From positions 434,001-498,000 of the forward strand of contig CAYJKQ010000001.1 of assembly GCA_964370815.1 (NCBI GenBank): a stretch of 64,000 nt of DNA, given 5' to 3'. Shown in pieces: positions 15,907 to 24,855 of the stretch (the first letter of the stretch is position 1; every line of letters begins with the position of its first letter). The DNA is from UBA12087 sp964370815. GTDB lineage: Bacteria; Chloroflexota; Anaerolineae; Anaerolineales; Villigracilaceae. The notes beneath the pieces were generated by a model. That model was not told the origin of the DNA. It searched no databases and saw only the letters and a list, made by a program, of their open reading frames with translations. The position numbers and the translations under genes were made by a program.

Positions 15907-16869
15907 TTATTTTAATGGATTTGCAGGATAGGAGCCTGTCCAATTATTAAGATCGGCACTGGCTGTTTGCCCTCCTTTTACAACGATGTCCACACTTACA
16001 CCACCAGCGTGTCCACTGCTATCGTAAGCCACCACCTGGTATGTACCCACCGGCAAATCCGTCAAGGTGAAATAGCTTTGTCCGGAAACAGTTCCGACCC
16101 AAAACCAATAGCCTGTTTCCTTATTGAATGCCACGATGGTCAGTTGAGGTAAACCACCAAACGGATAATTAAAAATTCCGCCAGAAATGATCCCAAACTT
16201 CGACTCAGGTTGAAATTCAGGAGGATAGGGAACATCGAAGGGTCCATGGGACCAATCACAAATGTCGATATTTTCGTTCGTTTGGCCGGCAATTACGGTA
16301 AAAGGTTTGGGAGTTGCATCATTACAAGAGGAATTTACCCCGCATACTGAATATGTTCCACCTATGGAATAGTCCAATGTCCAAGCGTATGCTTTGTATG
16401 TACCAGGTTCCAGCTCAGTGGTATAGGGAGCCTGGTAATTGCTTACAGAAACCGGTACTTCCCTGACCTGATTATTGGCTGTATTTTGAAAAAACACCAC
16501 CACATTAGTGGACGTGACTTCTATAAAACAAACCAAGCCAGATACCTTTCCTTTTGAGGAATCGGTCGTCTGCGTGGGAGCCAGAATATCCGGTGTTGAA
16601 CTTGTTAACTGGGGAAGATCAGTCACCTCCGTTTTGCCCACCTCGGTACCCGAATATTCACTTGTTCTGGTCAATGCCTGAAGAGTAGATGCGACAATGC
16701 TGGCCAAGGCATCGTCTGAGGTTAATGTCGATGTTTGGTTAGGTAAATTACAACCGCTTAATATTACCAACAAAACGAAATAGAAAATTACATAATCCAT
16801 TCGTTTGACAAACCTTCTTGTCAGTTTGCTGGAGAAGTTTTGAAGAACTGGGAATATATCCTGATTCAT
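15907..16869 (-). CDS. Lipoprotein of unknown function
   Basis: I do not recognise this family. The 320-residue protein has a long basic N-region (KLTRRFVKR), a hydrophobic stretch and a lipobox LSGC with Cys40 as the predicted lipidation site, so it should be anchored on the outer face of the cell membrane. A Thr/Ser-rich linker follows. The rest looks like beta-sandwich modules, ending in a repeat-like segment with LPVGTYQVVAYD, reminiscent of carboxypeptidase-regulatory or prealbumin-like domains. GGAGA lies six bases before the chosen ATG. A later Met (MDYVIF) would give a more typical signal peptide length but has no such site. The gene stands alone with its own terminator. Confidence 0.7.
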   Translation of the reverse strand: MNQDIFPVLQNFSSKLTRRFVKRMDYVIFYFVLLVILSGCNLPNQTSTLTSDDALASIVASTLQALTRTSEYSGTEVGKTEVTDLPQLTSSTPDILAPTQTTDSSKGKVSGLVCFIEVTSTNVVVFFQNTANNQVREVPVSVSNYQAPYTTELEPGTYKAYAWTLDYSIGGTYSVCGVNSSCNDATPKPFTVIAGQTNENIDICDWSHGPFDVPYPPEFQPESKFGIISGGIFNYPFGGLPQLTIVAFNKETGYWFWVGTVSGQSYFTLTDLPVGTYQVVAYDSSGHAGGVSVDIVVKGGQTASADLNNWTGSYPANPLK

Positions 16870-17165
16870 AATTGTCTCCTGTTTCTATTGCTTAAAACCC
16901 ATTGTTAGCATAACTAATCATGTAATCTTGGCAGGTTAGTTTACCAAAATAATTTTTAGAAGGTTTGGATGTTATCTCGAAGACATCGAGTAACAATATT
17001 GTACATTGAATACTTTCGGTTTTGGTGCATCCGAGAACAGAAAAAATAATTTGATATTAACAATCCTGGAGGATTGAATCGATGCTTTGGTACTTCTCCT
17101 CAGAAAGGTGAAGTGGTATTGATATAAGGAAGACTCAGGATATTTTTTGAAATGAACATACCCTA
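16870..17165. other. Intergenic region between the lipoprotein gene and mfd
   Basis: No gene, terminator or strong promoter is evident in these 296 bases. It must hold the lipoprotein promoter on the minus strand, but I cannot place it with confidence. Confidence 0.5.
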
Positions 17166-20100
17166 TTAATTTTTGATCGCAATCAATGTGGACAGCAATT
17201 TTTCCTGCCAGTCGTTATCTTTCCCGAACTCCAACCAGTATGCATTTTTTCCCGTGCGAACACCTGGTCCTGCATCCTTCAAAAGGATTCGATCTTTATT
17301 CTTTATGTCTTGATCGATCCCATTATGTAATTGTGGATATCGCAAAATAATTTGACCAGAATCAAAGCTTATTGAACTCAAACCAGCCTGTTCAGCCATC
17401 AATTTAATCTTCATTTGATAAAAAAGGTTCAAAACCATTTCCGGGGGTTCACCAAAACGATCACCAAATTCAGCAGCCAGGGTATCCAAGGAGAATTCAT
17501 CACCAATGTTGGCCAGCCTGCGATACAAACGCAATCGCAAGGATTGGTCTGGGATATAGCTGGATGGGATCCCGGTTGGCAGAGGTAAATCAACGTTGAT
17601 GGGAGAACCGACTTCCTTAAGATAATTGTGTTCATTGGTACTGACAGACATGCCACGTTCAACCCGTTGCGACCGCACTGCGACTGCTAAAAGACGGGTA
17701 TACATGTGGAAACCAACCGAAGCAATATAACCATGCTGACGGTTCCCCAACAATTCTCCTGCTCCACGCATTTCGAGGTCCCGCATTGCAATGGAATAAC
17801 CAGACCCAAGCTGGGTATTTTCCGCGATCACATCGAGCCTTTCCTGTCCCTCGATCGTGGGAGTTTTTTTACGATGCCGGAAGAAATATGCATATGCCCT
17901 GACAGCTCCACGACCAACCCGCCCACGCAACTGATAAAGCTGCGCAAGACCAAAAGTATCGCCACGATCGACAATCAAGGTATTGGCATTTGGAATATCC
18001 AGACCAGACTCAATAATGGATGTACAAAGTAAAATATCCACTTCGCCAGCAGTGAAATTACGCATCACAGCTGCCAACATTTGCTCCGGCATCTGTCCGT
18101 GTCCAATCTCGATGCGTGCTTCCGGCACCAATTTAATTAAATGCATTTTCATAGCTGAGATGGTTTGGACACGATTGTGGACAAAGAATACCTGTCCCCC
18201 CCTATCCAGCTCGCGCAGAATCGCTTGACGCACCAACTTTTGGGAATAGGGTCCGATATGAGTGACAACTGGTAATCTTTCTTCCGGTGGTGTATTCAGC
18301 TGGGAAATATCTCGCACGCCTGTAAGCGCCATGTATAACGTACGAGGGATCGGTGTTGCGGTTAATGTCAATACATCCACTTCGTTGCGTAATTTTTTTA
18401 GATGTTCTTTATGTGTGACTCCAAAACGTTGTTCTTCATCGATGATAACCAATCCCAAATCTTTGAATTCCACATCCAACTGAATCAAGCGGTGGGTGCC
18501 AATGACAATATCCACAGCCCCTTGAGCCAGCCCATAAAGTATGGAACCCTGTTCCTTAGGGGTTCGAAAACGGGATAACATTTCCACCGTTACAGGAAAA
18601 GTGGAAAGTCGTTCTCGGAAGGTATCATAATGTTGCTGCGCCAATACAGTTGTCGGCACCAATACCGCCACCTGTTTTCCATCCATAACTGCTTTAAAAG
18701 CAGCGCGCAAGGCAACTTCGGTTTTCCCATAGCCCACATCTCCACAAAGCAATCTGTCCATTGGACGAACAGATTCCATATCCCTCTTGACATCTTCAAT
18801 AACACTTATTTGGTCAGTGGTTTCTATATACGGGAAACTATTTTCCAACTCGACCTGCCAGGCATTATCCTTGCTGAAGGCAAAACCGCGAGCTATTTGC
18901 CTGGTTGCATACAAGTCCAACAGATCTGAGGCAATCTCCTCGACGACTTGCCGGACCCTGCGCTTGGTTTCCTGCCATTCCTGTGTTCCCAACTGCCCAA
19001 CCGCAGGAACACCTCCACTGGCACCAAGGTAACGTGTTATACGGTCAGCTTGATGGATAGGGACAAAGACCTGATCGCCATTTTTATATTCAACACTTAA
19101 AAACTCACGTGCCAGCCCATCCAAAGTGCGTTCCACCAAACCAGAAAAGCGACCAATGCCATAATCAACATGTACGACCCAATCACCGGTAGATAGATCT
19201 GCATATTGGGTTTCAGGAGTTTCGGCTGAAATTTGCGGTCGTATGCGGGATTGTGGTCTTTCCCAACCGAAAATCTCTGAATCAGTCAAAACATGGATCA
19301 CTTCCCGATTTTGCGATTTTAATATCCAACCTCCAGATAATGAAAATTCTATAAATTCCGGGTTATTATCTTTGGTTGAATGGTCCGGATTCTCATACCA
19401 TAATTCCTCAAGGCGGCCTGCCTGTCGAGAAATGATCACAACGTTGACTTCAGCTCTGGTTAATGATGCAACATGTTCAACGAAAGGTTTTAACCTGCCG
19501 GCAAACCTTTCTCCGGGTGAAAACACTTTGGATAATGATTCCGAATCCTCTAATTCACTATCGGAGGTATTTATATCCAGCGATGATCTTCCCATTTCCA
19601 AACAATACCTGCTGTTGAGATCATCAGCAATTTCAGTCCAAGTAACATAGGGTATTGGGAAATCTTCTTTCAGGATACCTTCATCGATACTTTCACTACG
19701 CAGTTTTATGGCATCTTCTTCATAATCTGCTATGAGAGATTCGAGCATACCCAGATCATCCACCATAACGCCTGCCACCCGGGGCAGGTAATCCAGCAAA
19801 CCGGCTTGTATTCGGTGAAAAACCGGCAGGTCAAATTCTGAGACTTCGCGGTTAGAAAAATCATGTTCCTGGATATTATCTGGGATTAGGTACTCACGGG
19901 CAGGGGTAACCAGTATTTCATTCACCTTCTCTATAGTTTGCTGACTGATCGGGTCAAACCGGCGAATATTTTCCACCTCGTTATCAAAGAAATCCAATCT
20001 TACAGGAGATATTTCCCCCGGAGGCCAGATATCCAATAGTCCACCACGATGAGAAAACTGTCCCGGTTCAAGCACCGTATCTGCATGTTTATAGCCAATT

Positions 20101-20618
20101 CGAACCAATGTGGTTTGAAGATTCTTAAATACATGAATTTGTCCGCACTTAATAAGAGCGGTAGCTTTAAGAAACTCGTGACGCGGCATTGTGCGCGTCA
20201 TCAATGCCCGGGCAGAGGCTACTATGATGGGCGCCAGTGCCGGTTTATCCAGATATGGGAGATGGTATTTTGAGAGTGATACCAAGGTTCGAATGCGTTC
20301 CAAACGGGTTGCCTGACCCCAGCCTGCATCCTCATAAAATAATGGGGTTGGTTCCGGAAACAATTGTATTTTTGTGAAAGGCAGCCAAAAAGCTAATTCA
20401 TCAGTCAAAGAGCGGGCATGATCGGCGCGATCTGTTATTAGTAATATTGGATTCTTTAAATCGGAATACAATGCAGCCAAAACAGGTAATCGCGCTGACC
20501 TCTGTAATCCGATCGCGTGACAACCTGATTTTTCCTTAATTTCAGCTACCAATTGTTGGTAGCTTTTCAGTGTTTTGATTTTTTCAAAGATCAAATCCAT
20601 CTTTAACAATAACCCCAT
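17166..20618 (-). CDS. mfd: Transcription-repair coupling factor
   Basis: Removes RNA polymerase stalled at DNA lesions and recruits UvrA, linking transcription to nucleotide excision repair. The 1150-residue protein has the full Mfd layout: a UvrB-like N-terminal module, the RNA-polymerase-interacting domain with VVHVDYGIGRFSGL at about residue 480, a RecG-like translocase with Walker A GDVGYGKTE near 623 and DEEQRFG near 726, QLRGRVGRG in motif VI, and a C-terminal TRCF domain. It begins seven bases after the pth stop and is probably co-transcribed with it. The ribosome binding site is weak, so translational coupling is plausible. A second ATG six codons in is an alternative start. Confidence 0.96.
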   Translation of the reverse strand: MGLLLKMDLIFEKIKTLKSYQQLVAEIKEKSGCHAIGLQRSARLPVLAALYSDLKNPILLITDRADHARSLTDELAFWLPFTKIQLFPEPTPLFYEDAGWGQATRLERIRTLVSLSKYHLPYLDKPALAPIIVASARALMTRTMPRHEFLKATALIKCGQIHVFKNLQTTLVRIGYKHADTVLEPGQFSHRGGLLDIWPPGEISPVRLDFFDNEVENIRRFDPISQQTIEKVNEILVTPAREYLIPDNIQEHDFSNREVSEFDLPVFHRIQAGLLDYLPRVAGVMVDDLGMLESLIADYEEDAIKLRSESIDEGILKEDFPIPYVTWTEIADDLNSRYCLEMGRSSLDINTSDSELEDSESLSKVFSPGERFAGRLKPFVEHVASLTRAEVNVVIISRQAGRLEELWYENPDHSTKDNNPEFIEFSLSGGWILKSQNREVIHVLTDSEIFGWERPQSRIRPQISAETPETQYADLSTGDWVVHVDYGIGRFSGLVERTLDGLAREFLSVEYKNGDQVFVPIHQADRITRYLGASGGVPAVGQLGTQEWQETKRRVRQVVEEIASDLLDLYATRQIARGFAFSKDNAWQVELENSFPYIETTDQISVIEDVKRDMESVRPMDRLLCGDVGYGKTEVALRAAFKAVMDGKQVAVLVPTTVLAQQHYDTFRERLSTFPVTVEMLSRFRTPKEQGSILYGLAQGAVDIVIGTHRLIQLDVEFKDLGLVIIDEEQRFGVTHKEHLKKLRNEVDVLTLTATPIPRTLYMALTGVRDISQLNTPPEERLPVVTHIGPYSQKLVRQAILRELDRGGQVFFVHNRVQTISAMKMHLIKLVPEARIEIGHGQMPEQMLAAVMRNFTAGEVDILLCTSIIESGLDIPNANTLIVDRGDTFGLAQLYQLRGRVGRGAVRAYAYFFRHRKKTPTIEGQERLDVIAENTQLGSGYSIAMRDLEMRGAGELLGNRQHGYIASVGFHMYTRLLAVAVRSQRVERGMSVSTNEHNYLKEVGSPINVDLPLPTGIPSSYIPDQSLRLRLYRRLANIGDEFSLDTLAAEFGDRFGEPPEMVLNLFYQMKIKLMAEQAGLSSISFDSGQIILRYPQLHNGIDQDIKNKDRILLKDAGPGVRTGKNAYWLEFGKDNDWQEKLLSTLIAIKN

Positions 20619-20624
20619 TGCTGA

Positions 20625-21209
20625 CTAATCTTCTAGAATTAGACCGTTGTATTTTGTCATGGCAGCATCCAGACCACTTTCTGAGAATAAAAGCACTGCA
20701 TCCACAGCTCTCTGAAGCATTTCGCTGACCACTGGCATCTCACTTTTTCCAAAACTTTGTAGCACATAATCTGCCGCTTGCATTTGCCCTGGTGGACGAC
20801 CTATTCCCAATCGCAATCTGGGAAAATCTTGAGTACCCAGATTCTCAATTATCGAATGGACACCTTTTTGCCCGGCTGAACCTCCAGAGGGACGAATACG
20901 GATAGTACCTAACGGTAAATCCAAATCATCATTCGCCACAATAAAATTGGATAATGGTAATTTGTAATACTTTAGTATTGACACGACTGCCTGATCGGAA
21001 AGATTCATATAAGTCTGTGGTTTTGCCAGGATAAATTTGTTTCCACCATATTCACCTGAGGTAACCAATGCCTTAAATTGAAAACGGCTGAACGATAAAT
21101 TTAAGCGAACAGCCAGTCTATCCAACAGCATAAAACCAATATTATGCCGGTTATCACGATAGTCACGCCCGGGATTTCCCAAGCCCACGATTAAGAATGT
21201 CTCAACCAA
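20625..21209 (-). CDS. pth: Peptidyl-tRNA hydrolase
   Basis: Releases the peptide from peptidyl-tRNAs that drop off ribosomes, recycling tRNA. The 194-residue protein carries the family motifs LGNPGRDYRDNRHNIGF, with the catalytic His in RHN, then KPQTYMNLSDQAV and NDDLDLPLGTIRIRPSGGSAGQKG. The start is a TTG, because no ATG or GTG precedes the conserved N-terminus (MVETFLIVGLGNPG); a strong AGGAGG lies nine bases upstream of it. mfd follows after six bases on the same strand. Confidence 0.95.
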   Translation of the reverse strand: MVETFLIVGLGNPGRDYRDNRHNIGFMLLDRLAVRLNLSFSRFQFKALVTSGEYGGNKFILAKPQTYMNLSDQAVVSILKYYKLPLSNFIVANDDLDLPLGTIRIRPSGGSAGQKGVHSIIENLGTQDFPRLRLGIGRPPGQMQAADYVLQSFGKSEMPVVSEMLQRAVDAVLLFSESGLDAAMTKYNGLILED

Positions 21210-21793
21210 AGTATAAAACCTCCTCCATTTACGCTGTCAATGCGAAAAGATAATTGAAATTAAATTCAACCCAACTATGGATAAAAATCCATAAACCAAA
21301 CTCATGACCAGATCACGATAAGAAAAATTCAAGCGGGTCATCCGGAAGACTAGTGGGTCTGATCATCGGTGATTTCGATTGGCTAAATCCAGTGGCTGGT
21401 GGCGCTTCAAAATCAGATGCAGCTGAGGGTGATTGCTCTAATATTGGAGTGCAATTGCACTAATGGTCATTATTGCGGTTATACCAATAATTGAATTCTT
21501 TCTCCGCATACTTACTTTCGCCCAAAATTTATATTCTGGTTTATATCGCTAATGATCGTTTTAAAATTCGACCATACGGTAACATCTCAGTTTAACATGA
21601 AGGTGAATTGGGGTCAATAATTACCAAACAATTTTTACCAATCAAAATGGAATTTGATTAATTTCCAGTATTTTGATCAATCCAATTTAATAATTCTGTG
21701 TTTGGGATATTTATTTAAATTCCCCATATAAATTCTTATGATGTAAAATTTTAGCGTATAATATAAAGGAAATTTTATCAATGAGGTATGAAT
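21210..21793. other. Intergenic region between pth and the Roadblock gene
   Basis: No intact gene is visible in this stretch. It contains the possible broken small reading frame at 21313-21509 on the minus strand. An AT-rich block at about 21660-21780 before the Roadblock gene presumably holds its promoter; GTATAATATAAAGG near 21755 is a candidate -10. Confidence 0.5.
21313..21509 (-). pseudogene. Possible frameshifted small membrane protein gene
   Basis: An ATG at 21509 opens a 23-codon frame, MRRKNSII then a hydrophobic stretch (GITAIMTISAIA), ending at a TAG at 21438. From that point another frame stays open for about 40 codons, with a Ser/Pro-rich composition, and ends at TGA 21313. Together they would read as a basic start, one membrane segment and a short soluble tail. 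This could be a decayed gene, a sequencing error or chance. I know of no family match. Confidence 0.25.
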
Positions 21794-22168
21794 ATGAGTC
21801 AATCTCGCAGCGATCTAATGGTTCAGAGATTACGTGCAATGCAAGCCGTTGCCCCAGATATTGAAGCTTCGGCAATTGTTTCAGTGGACGGTCTAATTAT
21901 GGCATCAGCTTTACCCTCAGAAGTCGAGGAAGATCGTGTATCTGCCATGTCTGCTGCCATGCTAAGCCTTGGAGAAAGAATCGCCAGCGAACTTGGGAGA
22001 GGTGCACTGGAACAGGTTTTTATTCGTGGTGATTCTGGTTTTATTGTCCTAACCTCTGTCGGTGAAGAAGCCGTGATCACTGTACTAGCCCGACAGGATG
22101 CCAAACTTGGTCTTGTTTTCCTTGAGATGCGACGTGCATCTGAAGATATCGCCAAACTGGTAGGATGA
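21794..22168 (+). CDS. Roadblock/LC7-domain protein
   Basis: A 124-residue single-domain protein of the Roadblock/LC7 (MglB-like) superfamily. Its bacterial members usually regulate small Ras-like GTPases or act as dimeric scaffolds. The domain spans most of the protein: IEASAIVSVDGLIMASAL, then the helix DRVSAMSAAMLSLGERIASEL, the strand QVFIRGDSGFIVLTSV and the C-terminal helix. GAGG lies seven bases before the ATG at 21794; an ATG two codons earlier almost touches that site. No MglA-type GTPase is encoded in this window. A strong terminator separates the gene from pyrG. Confidence 0.82.
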   Translation: MSQSRSDLMVQRLRAMQAVAPDIEASAIVSVDGLIMASALPSEVEEDRVSAMSAAMLSLGERIASELGRGALEQVFIRGDSGFIVLTSVGEEAVITVLARQDAKLGLVFLEMRRASEDIAKLVG

Positions 22169-22207
22169 GCAATATTTTTCATTCACTGTTTGATCCATGG
22201 ACACCCC

Positions 22208-22247
22208 AGCGGGGAGGACGCCGAAACCGGCCCTCCCCGCTTCTTTA
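22208..22247 (+). terminator. Rho-independent terminator of the Roadblock gene
   Basis: AGCGGGGAGG (22208-22217) pairs with CCTCCCCGCT (22232-22241), with an inner GCCG/CGGC stem, and is followed by TCTTTATT. This is a strong GC-rich terminator in an AT-rich setting. Confidence 0.85.
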
Positions 22248-22271
22248 TTCATTACTAAAGTGAGGTAATTA

Positions 22272-23939
22272 ATGCCAACCAAATATGTTTTTTTTACCGG
22301 TGGGGTTGTCAGTTCTGTTGGCAAGGGAGTAACAGCTGGAGCTATAGGTTTATTGCTTAAAGAACGAGGATTCAAAGTTGTTGTTCAAAAATTGGATCCC
22401 TATATCAATGTTGACCCTGGAACAATGAGCCCCTATCAACACGGGGAAGTTTTTGTATTAGATGATGGTGCTGAAACCGATCTTGATCTGGGACATTATG
22501 AGCGTTTTATTGATATTCGCTTGAGCAGAGCTAGTAATTTTACAACTGGACAGATATATGCTGAAGTCATATCAAAGGAACGCAGAGGTGATTATCTGGG
22601 AGGAACCATTCAAGTAATCCCCCACATTACAAACGAAATCAAGCGCCGGATTGGCTTGGTTGCCAAAGAATCCGGCGCAGATATCGTTCTAGTAGAGATA
22701 GGTGGAACTGTCGGTGATATTGAATCGCAACCATTTCTCGAAGCTTTACGTCAAATGCGTAATGAAGTTGGTAAAGACAACACCTTCTTTGTTCATGTTA
22801 CATGGATGCCTTATATAGAAGCAGCAGGTGAATTAAAAACCAAACCGACACAGCATTCGGTTGCTGAATTGCGTTCTATCGGTATTTCACCAAATATGAT
22901 AATTGCTCGCTCCGATCAACCCATAGATCATGAATTACTCGATAAAATCGCCCTGTTCTGTGATGTTGAGAAAAAAGCGGTTGTGCCAATGGAAACGACT
23001 CGTGTTCTGTATGAGGTGCCACTTTTGCTTGATAAAGCAGGTGTTGGTGATTATATTGTCGAGAAATTAAATTTAAAAGCCACAAAAACACCTGACTGGA
23101 CAGAATGGAAAAAGTTAATTGAAGATGTCAAAAAATCAAAACCAGCGGTAGGTATTGCACTGGTAGGTAAATACGTGGAATTGCACGATGCCTATATGTC
23201 CGTTCGTGAATCTCTCAAACACGCAGCTTTATTCTTAGGAATTGAAATCTCAATTGAGTGGCTACACGCAACAGATTTGGAAAAAGGTAAAGGCTGGGAG
23301 CTTCTAAAAAAGACTAGCGGTATCATTGTTCCCGGTGGATTTGGATCCCGTGGTATTGAAGGTAAGATCATGGCTGCCAAATATGCACGCGAGAATAGGA
23401 TCCCATATCTCGGTTTATGCCTGGGAATGCAATTGATGTGTGTTGAATTTGCCCGCAGTATACTCGGGTATGAAGATGCAAATTCCACGGAATTTGATCG
23501 CACTACAACTCACCCAATCATTGACCTGATGATAGAGCAACGCGCAATTTCCGAAATGGGTGGAACCATGCGACTCGGTCTTTATCCTTGCAGGATAAAA
23601 AAGGGAACAAAAGCATCCCAGGCTTATCAACTAACCAGAGTAGAAGAGAGACATCGCCATCGTTTTGAATTTAACAATGCCTACCGGAGTGAGTTTGAAA
23701 CAGCAGGTATGGTTTTCTCGGGAGTATCTCCAGACAACAAATTGGTTGAAATATCTGAAATAGCTGATCATCCTTTTATGGTTGGCAGTCAATTTCATCC
23801 TGAATTTCTTTCTCGCCCCAATCGCCCCCATCCATTCTTTTTGTCCTTTGTTCAGGCAGCTGCTGAAAAAGCAGGAATACCGACAAAAAAAATACCAAAG
23901 CGAGAAGTGTCAAAAATTGAAGGAATTACCACTCCGTAA
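22272..23939 (+). CDS. pyrG: CTP synthase
   Basis: Amidates UTP to CTP using ATP and glutamine. The 555-residue protein has the synthetase domain, beginning KYVFFTGGVVSSVGKGVTAGAIG with its P-loop, and a C-terminal class I glutamine amidotransferase domain. That domain has the nucleophile Cys in PYLGLCLGMQ (about residue 383) and the His-Glu pair in GSQFHPEF (about 508). GAGG lies six bases before the ATG. The gene converges with plsC, with only ten bases between their stop codons. Confidence 0.97.
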   Translation: MPTKYVFFTGGVVSSVGKGVTAGAIGLLLKERGFKVVVQKLDPYINVDPGTMSPYQHGEVFVLDDGAETDLDLGHYERFIDIRLSRASNFTTGQIYAEVISKERRGDYLGGTIQVIPHITNEIKRRIGLVAKESGADIVLVEIGGTVGDIESQPFLEALRQMRNEVGKDNTFFVHVTWMPYIEAAGELKTKPTQHSVAELRSIGISPNMIIARSDQPIDHELLDKIALFCDVEKKAVVPMETTRVLYEVPLLLDKAGVGDYIVEKLNLKATKTPDWTEWKKLIEDVKKSKPAVGIALVGKYVELHDAYMSVRESLKHAALFLGIEISIEWLHATDLEKGKGWELLKKTSGIIVPGGFGSRGIEGKIMAAKYARENRIPYLGLCLGMQLMCVEFARSILGYEDANSTEFDRTTTHPIIDLMIEQRAISEMGGTMRLGLYPCRIKKGTKASQAYQLTRVEERHRHRFEFNNAYRSEFETAGMVFSGVSPDNKLVEISEIADHPFMVGSQFHPEFLSRPNRPHPFFLSFVQAAAEKAGIPTKKIPKREVSKIEGITTP

Positions 23940-23949
23940 ATTCATGCAA

Positions 23950-24621
23950 TTAATTTGATGCATAGACTCCTCGAAGTTGTTCAGGCAAATTTCTTGCAAG
24001 TTCGAACATTACCCTATCAGTCAGACCAATAGGCAATTCTCCCGGTTCCGCCCACAGTGGTTCTCCAATACTCATCTTCACCTGATTCCTTCGAGGAAAC
24101 TGTTTGAAAAATGTATGACTACCGTCAATTCCAACGGGGATAATCGGACATCCAAGTTCTATAGCCAATCTTGCAGCACCAGTTTTTGCTACTCTCAAAC
24201 CTCGTCCCCTGCTGCGCGTCCCCTCTGGGAACATTCCCAACACTTGTCCCGCAAGCAGGATTTTTTTAGAATGCATAATTGCCCACTCATCCCTTTCAGT
24301 TCGGAAAACCGGGAAGGCTCCCAAATTACGAAAAATATAATGTACTAGAGGGTTCTTGAATAATTCAGATTTACCCATAAAAAATATAGGTCGTTCCACA
24401 GCAAGCTGCAGAGGAAAAATATCCAAATTTGTGACATGGTTTGCAGCTAAAATAACCGCACCTTGAGAGGGAATATGACTTTTTCCGGTAATCTCAAGAG
24501 TCATGATCAACTTGAATATGGTCCTTAAATTACTTACCATCAACCTATGAAATCCTGTTTCTTCAAGCGGATAATCATAATGCATGCGGGGCTCAACCAT
24601 AATACTATTGGAATTTGACAC
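23950..24621 (-). CDS. plsC: 1-acyl-sn-glycerol-3-phosphate acyltransferase
   Basis: Acylates lysophosphatidic acid to phosphatidic acid at the inner face of the membrane. The 223-residue protein has the catalytic NHxxxxD motif as NHVTNLD (Asn61-Asp67) and the acceptor-binding FPEGTRSRG at 131-139. The start is a GTG with GAGG seven bases upstream; the next ATG is seven codons later. The gene stands alone, convergent with pyrG. Confidence 0.9.
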   Translation of the reverse strand: MSNSNSIMVEPRMHYDYPLEETGFHRLMVSNLRTIFKLIMTLEITGKSHIPSQGAVILAANHVTNLDIFPLQLAVERPIFFMGKSELFKNPLVHYIFRNLGAFPVFRTERDEWAIMHSKKILLAGQVLGMFPEGTRSRGRGLRVAKTGAARLAIELGCPIIPVGIDGSHTFFKQFPRRNQVKMSIGEPLWAEPGELPIGLTDRVMFELARNLPEQLRGVYASN

Positions 24622-24855
24622 TAATTTACCTCAATAATTATTAATCAACTCAACTAATCGAATAAATGCGATTATACTTTAGCAGTTCTTAGAGTTTATG
24701 TGGTATCCGATATTTGCAGATATTCTTTATTATTGTCCATCAACCAAATTTGTTGCCTTAGAGCAATTTTTCAGGTGAGACTCTGCTTTATCTTTATCAG
24801 AGTATTTATATAATCATTTTTTATTTTTCTATTTGTTATAACACGGGAGATGAAA

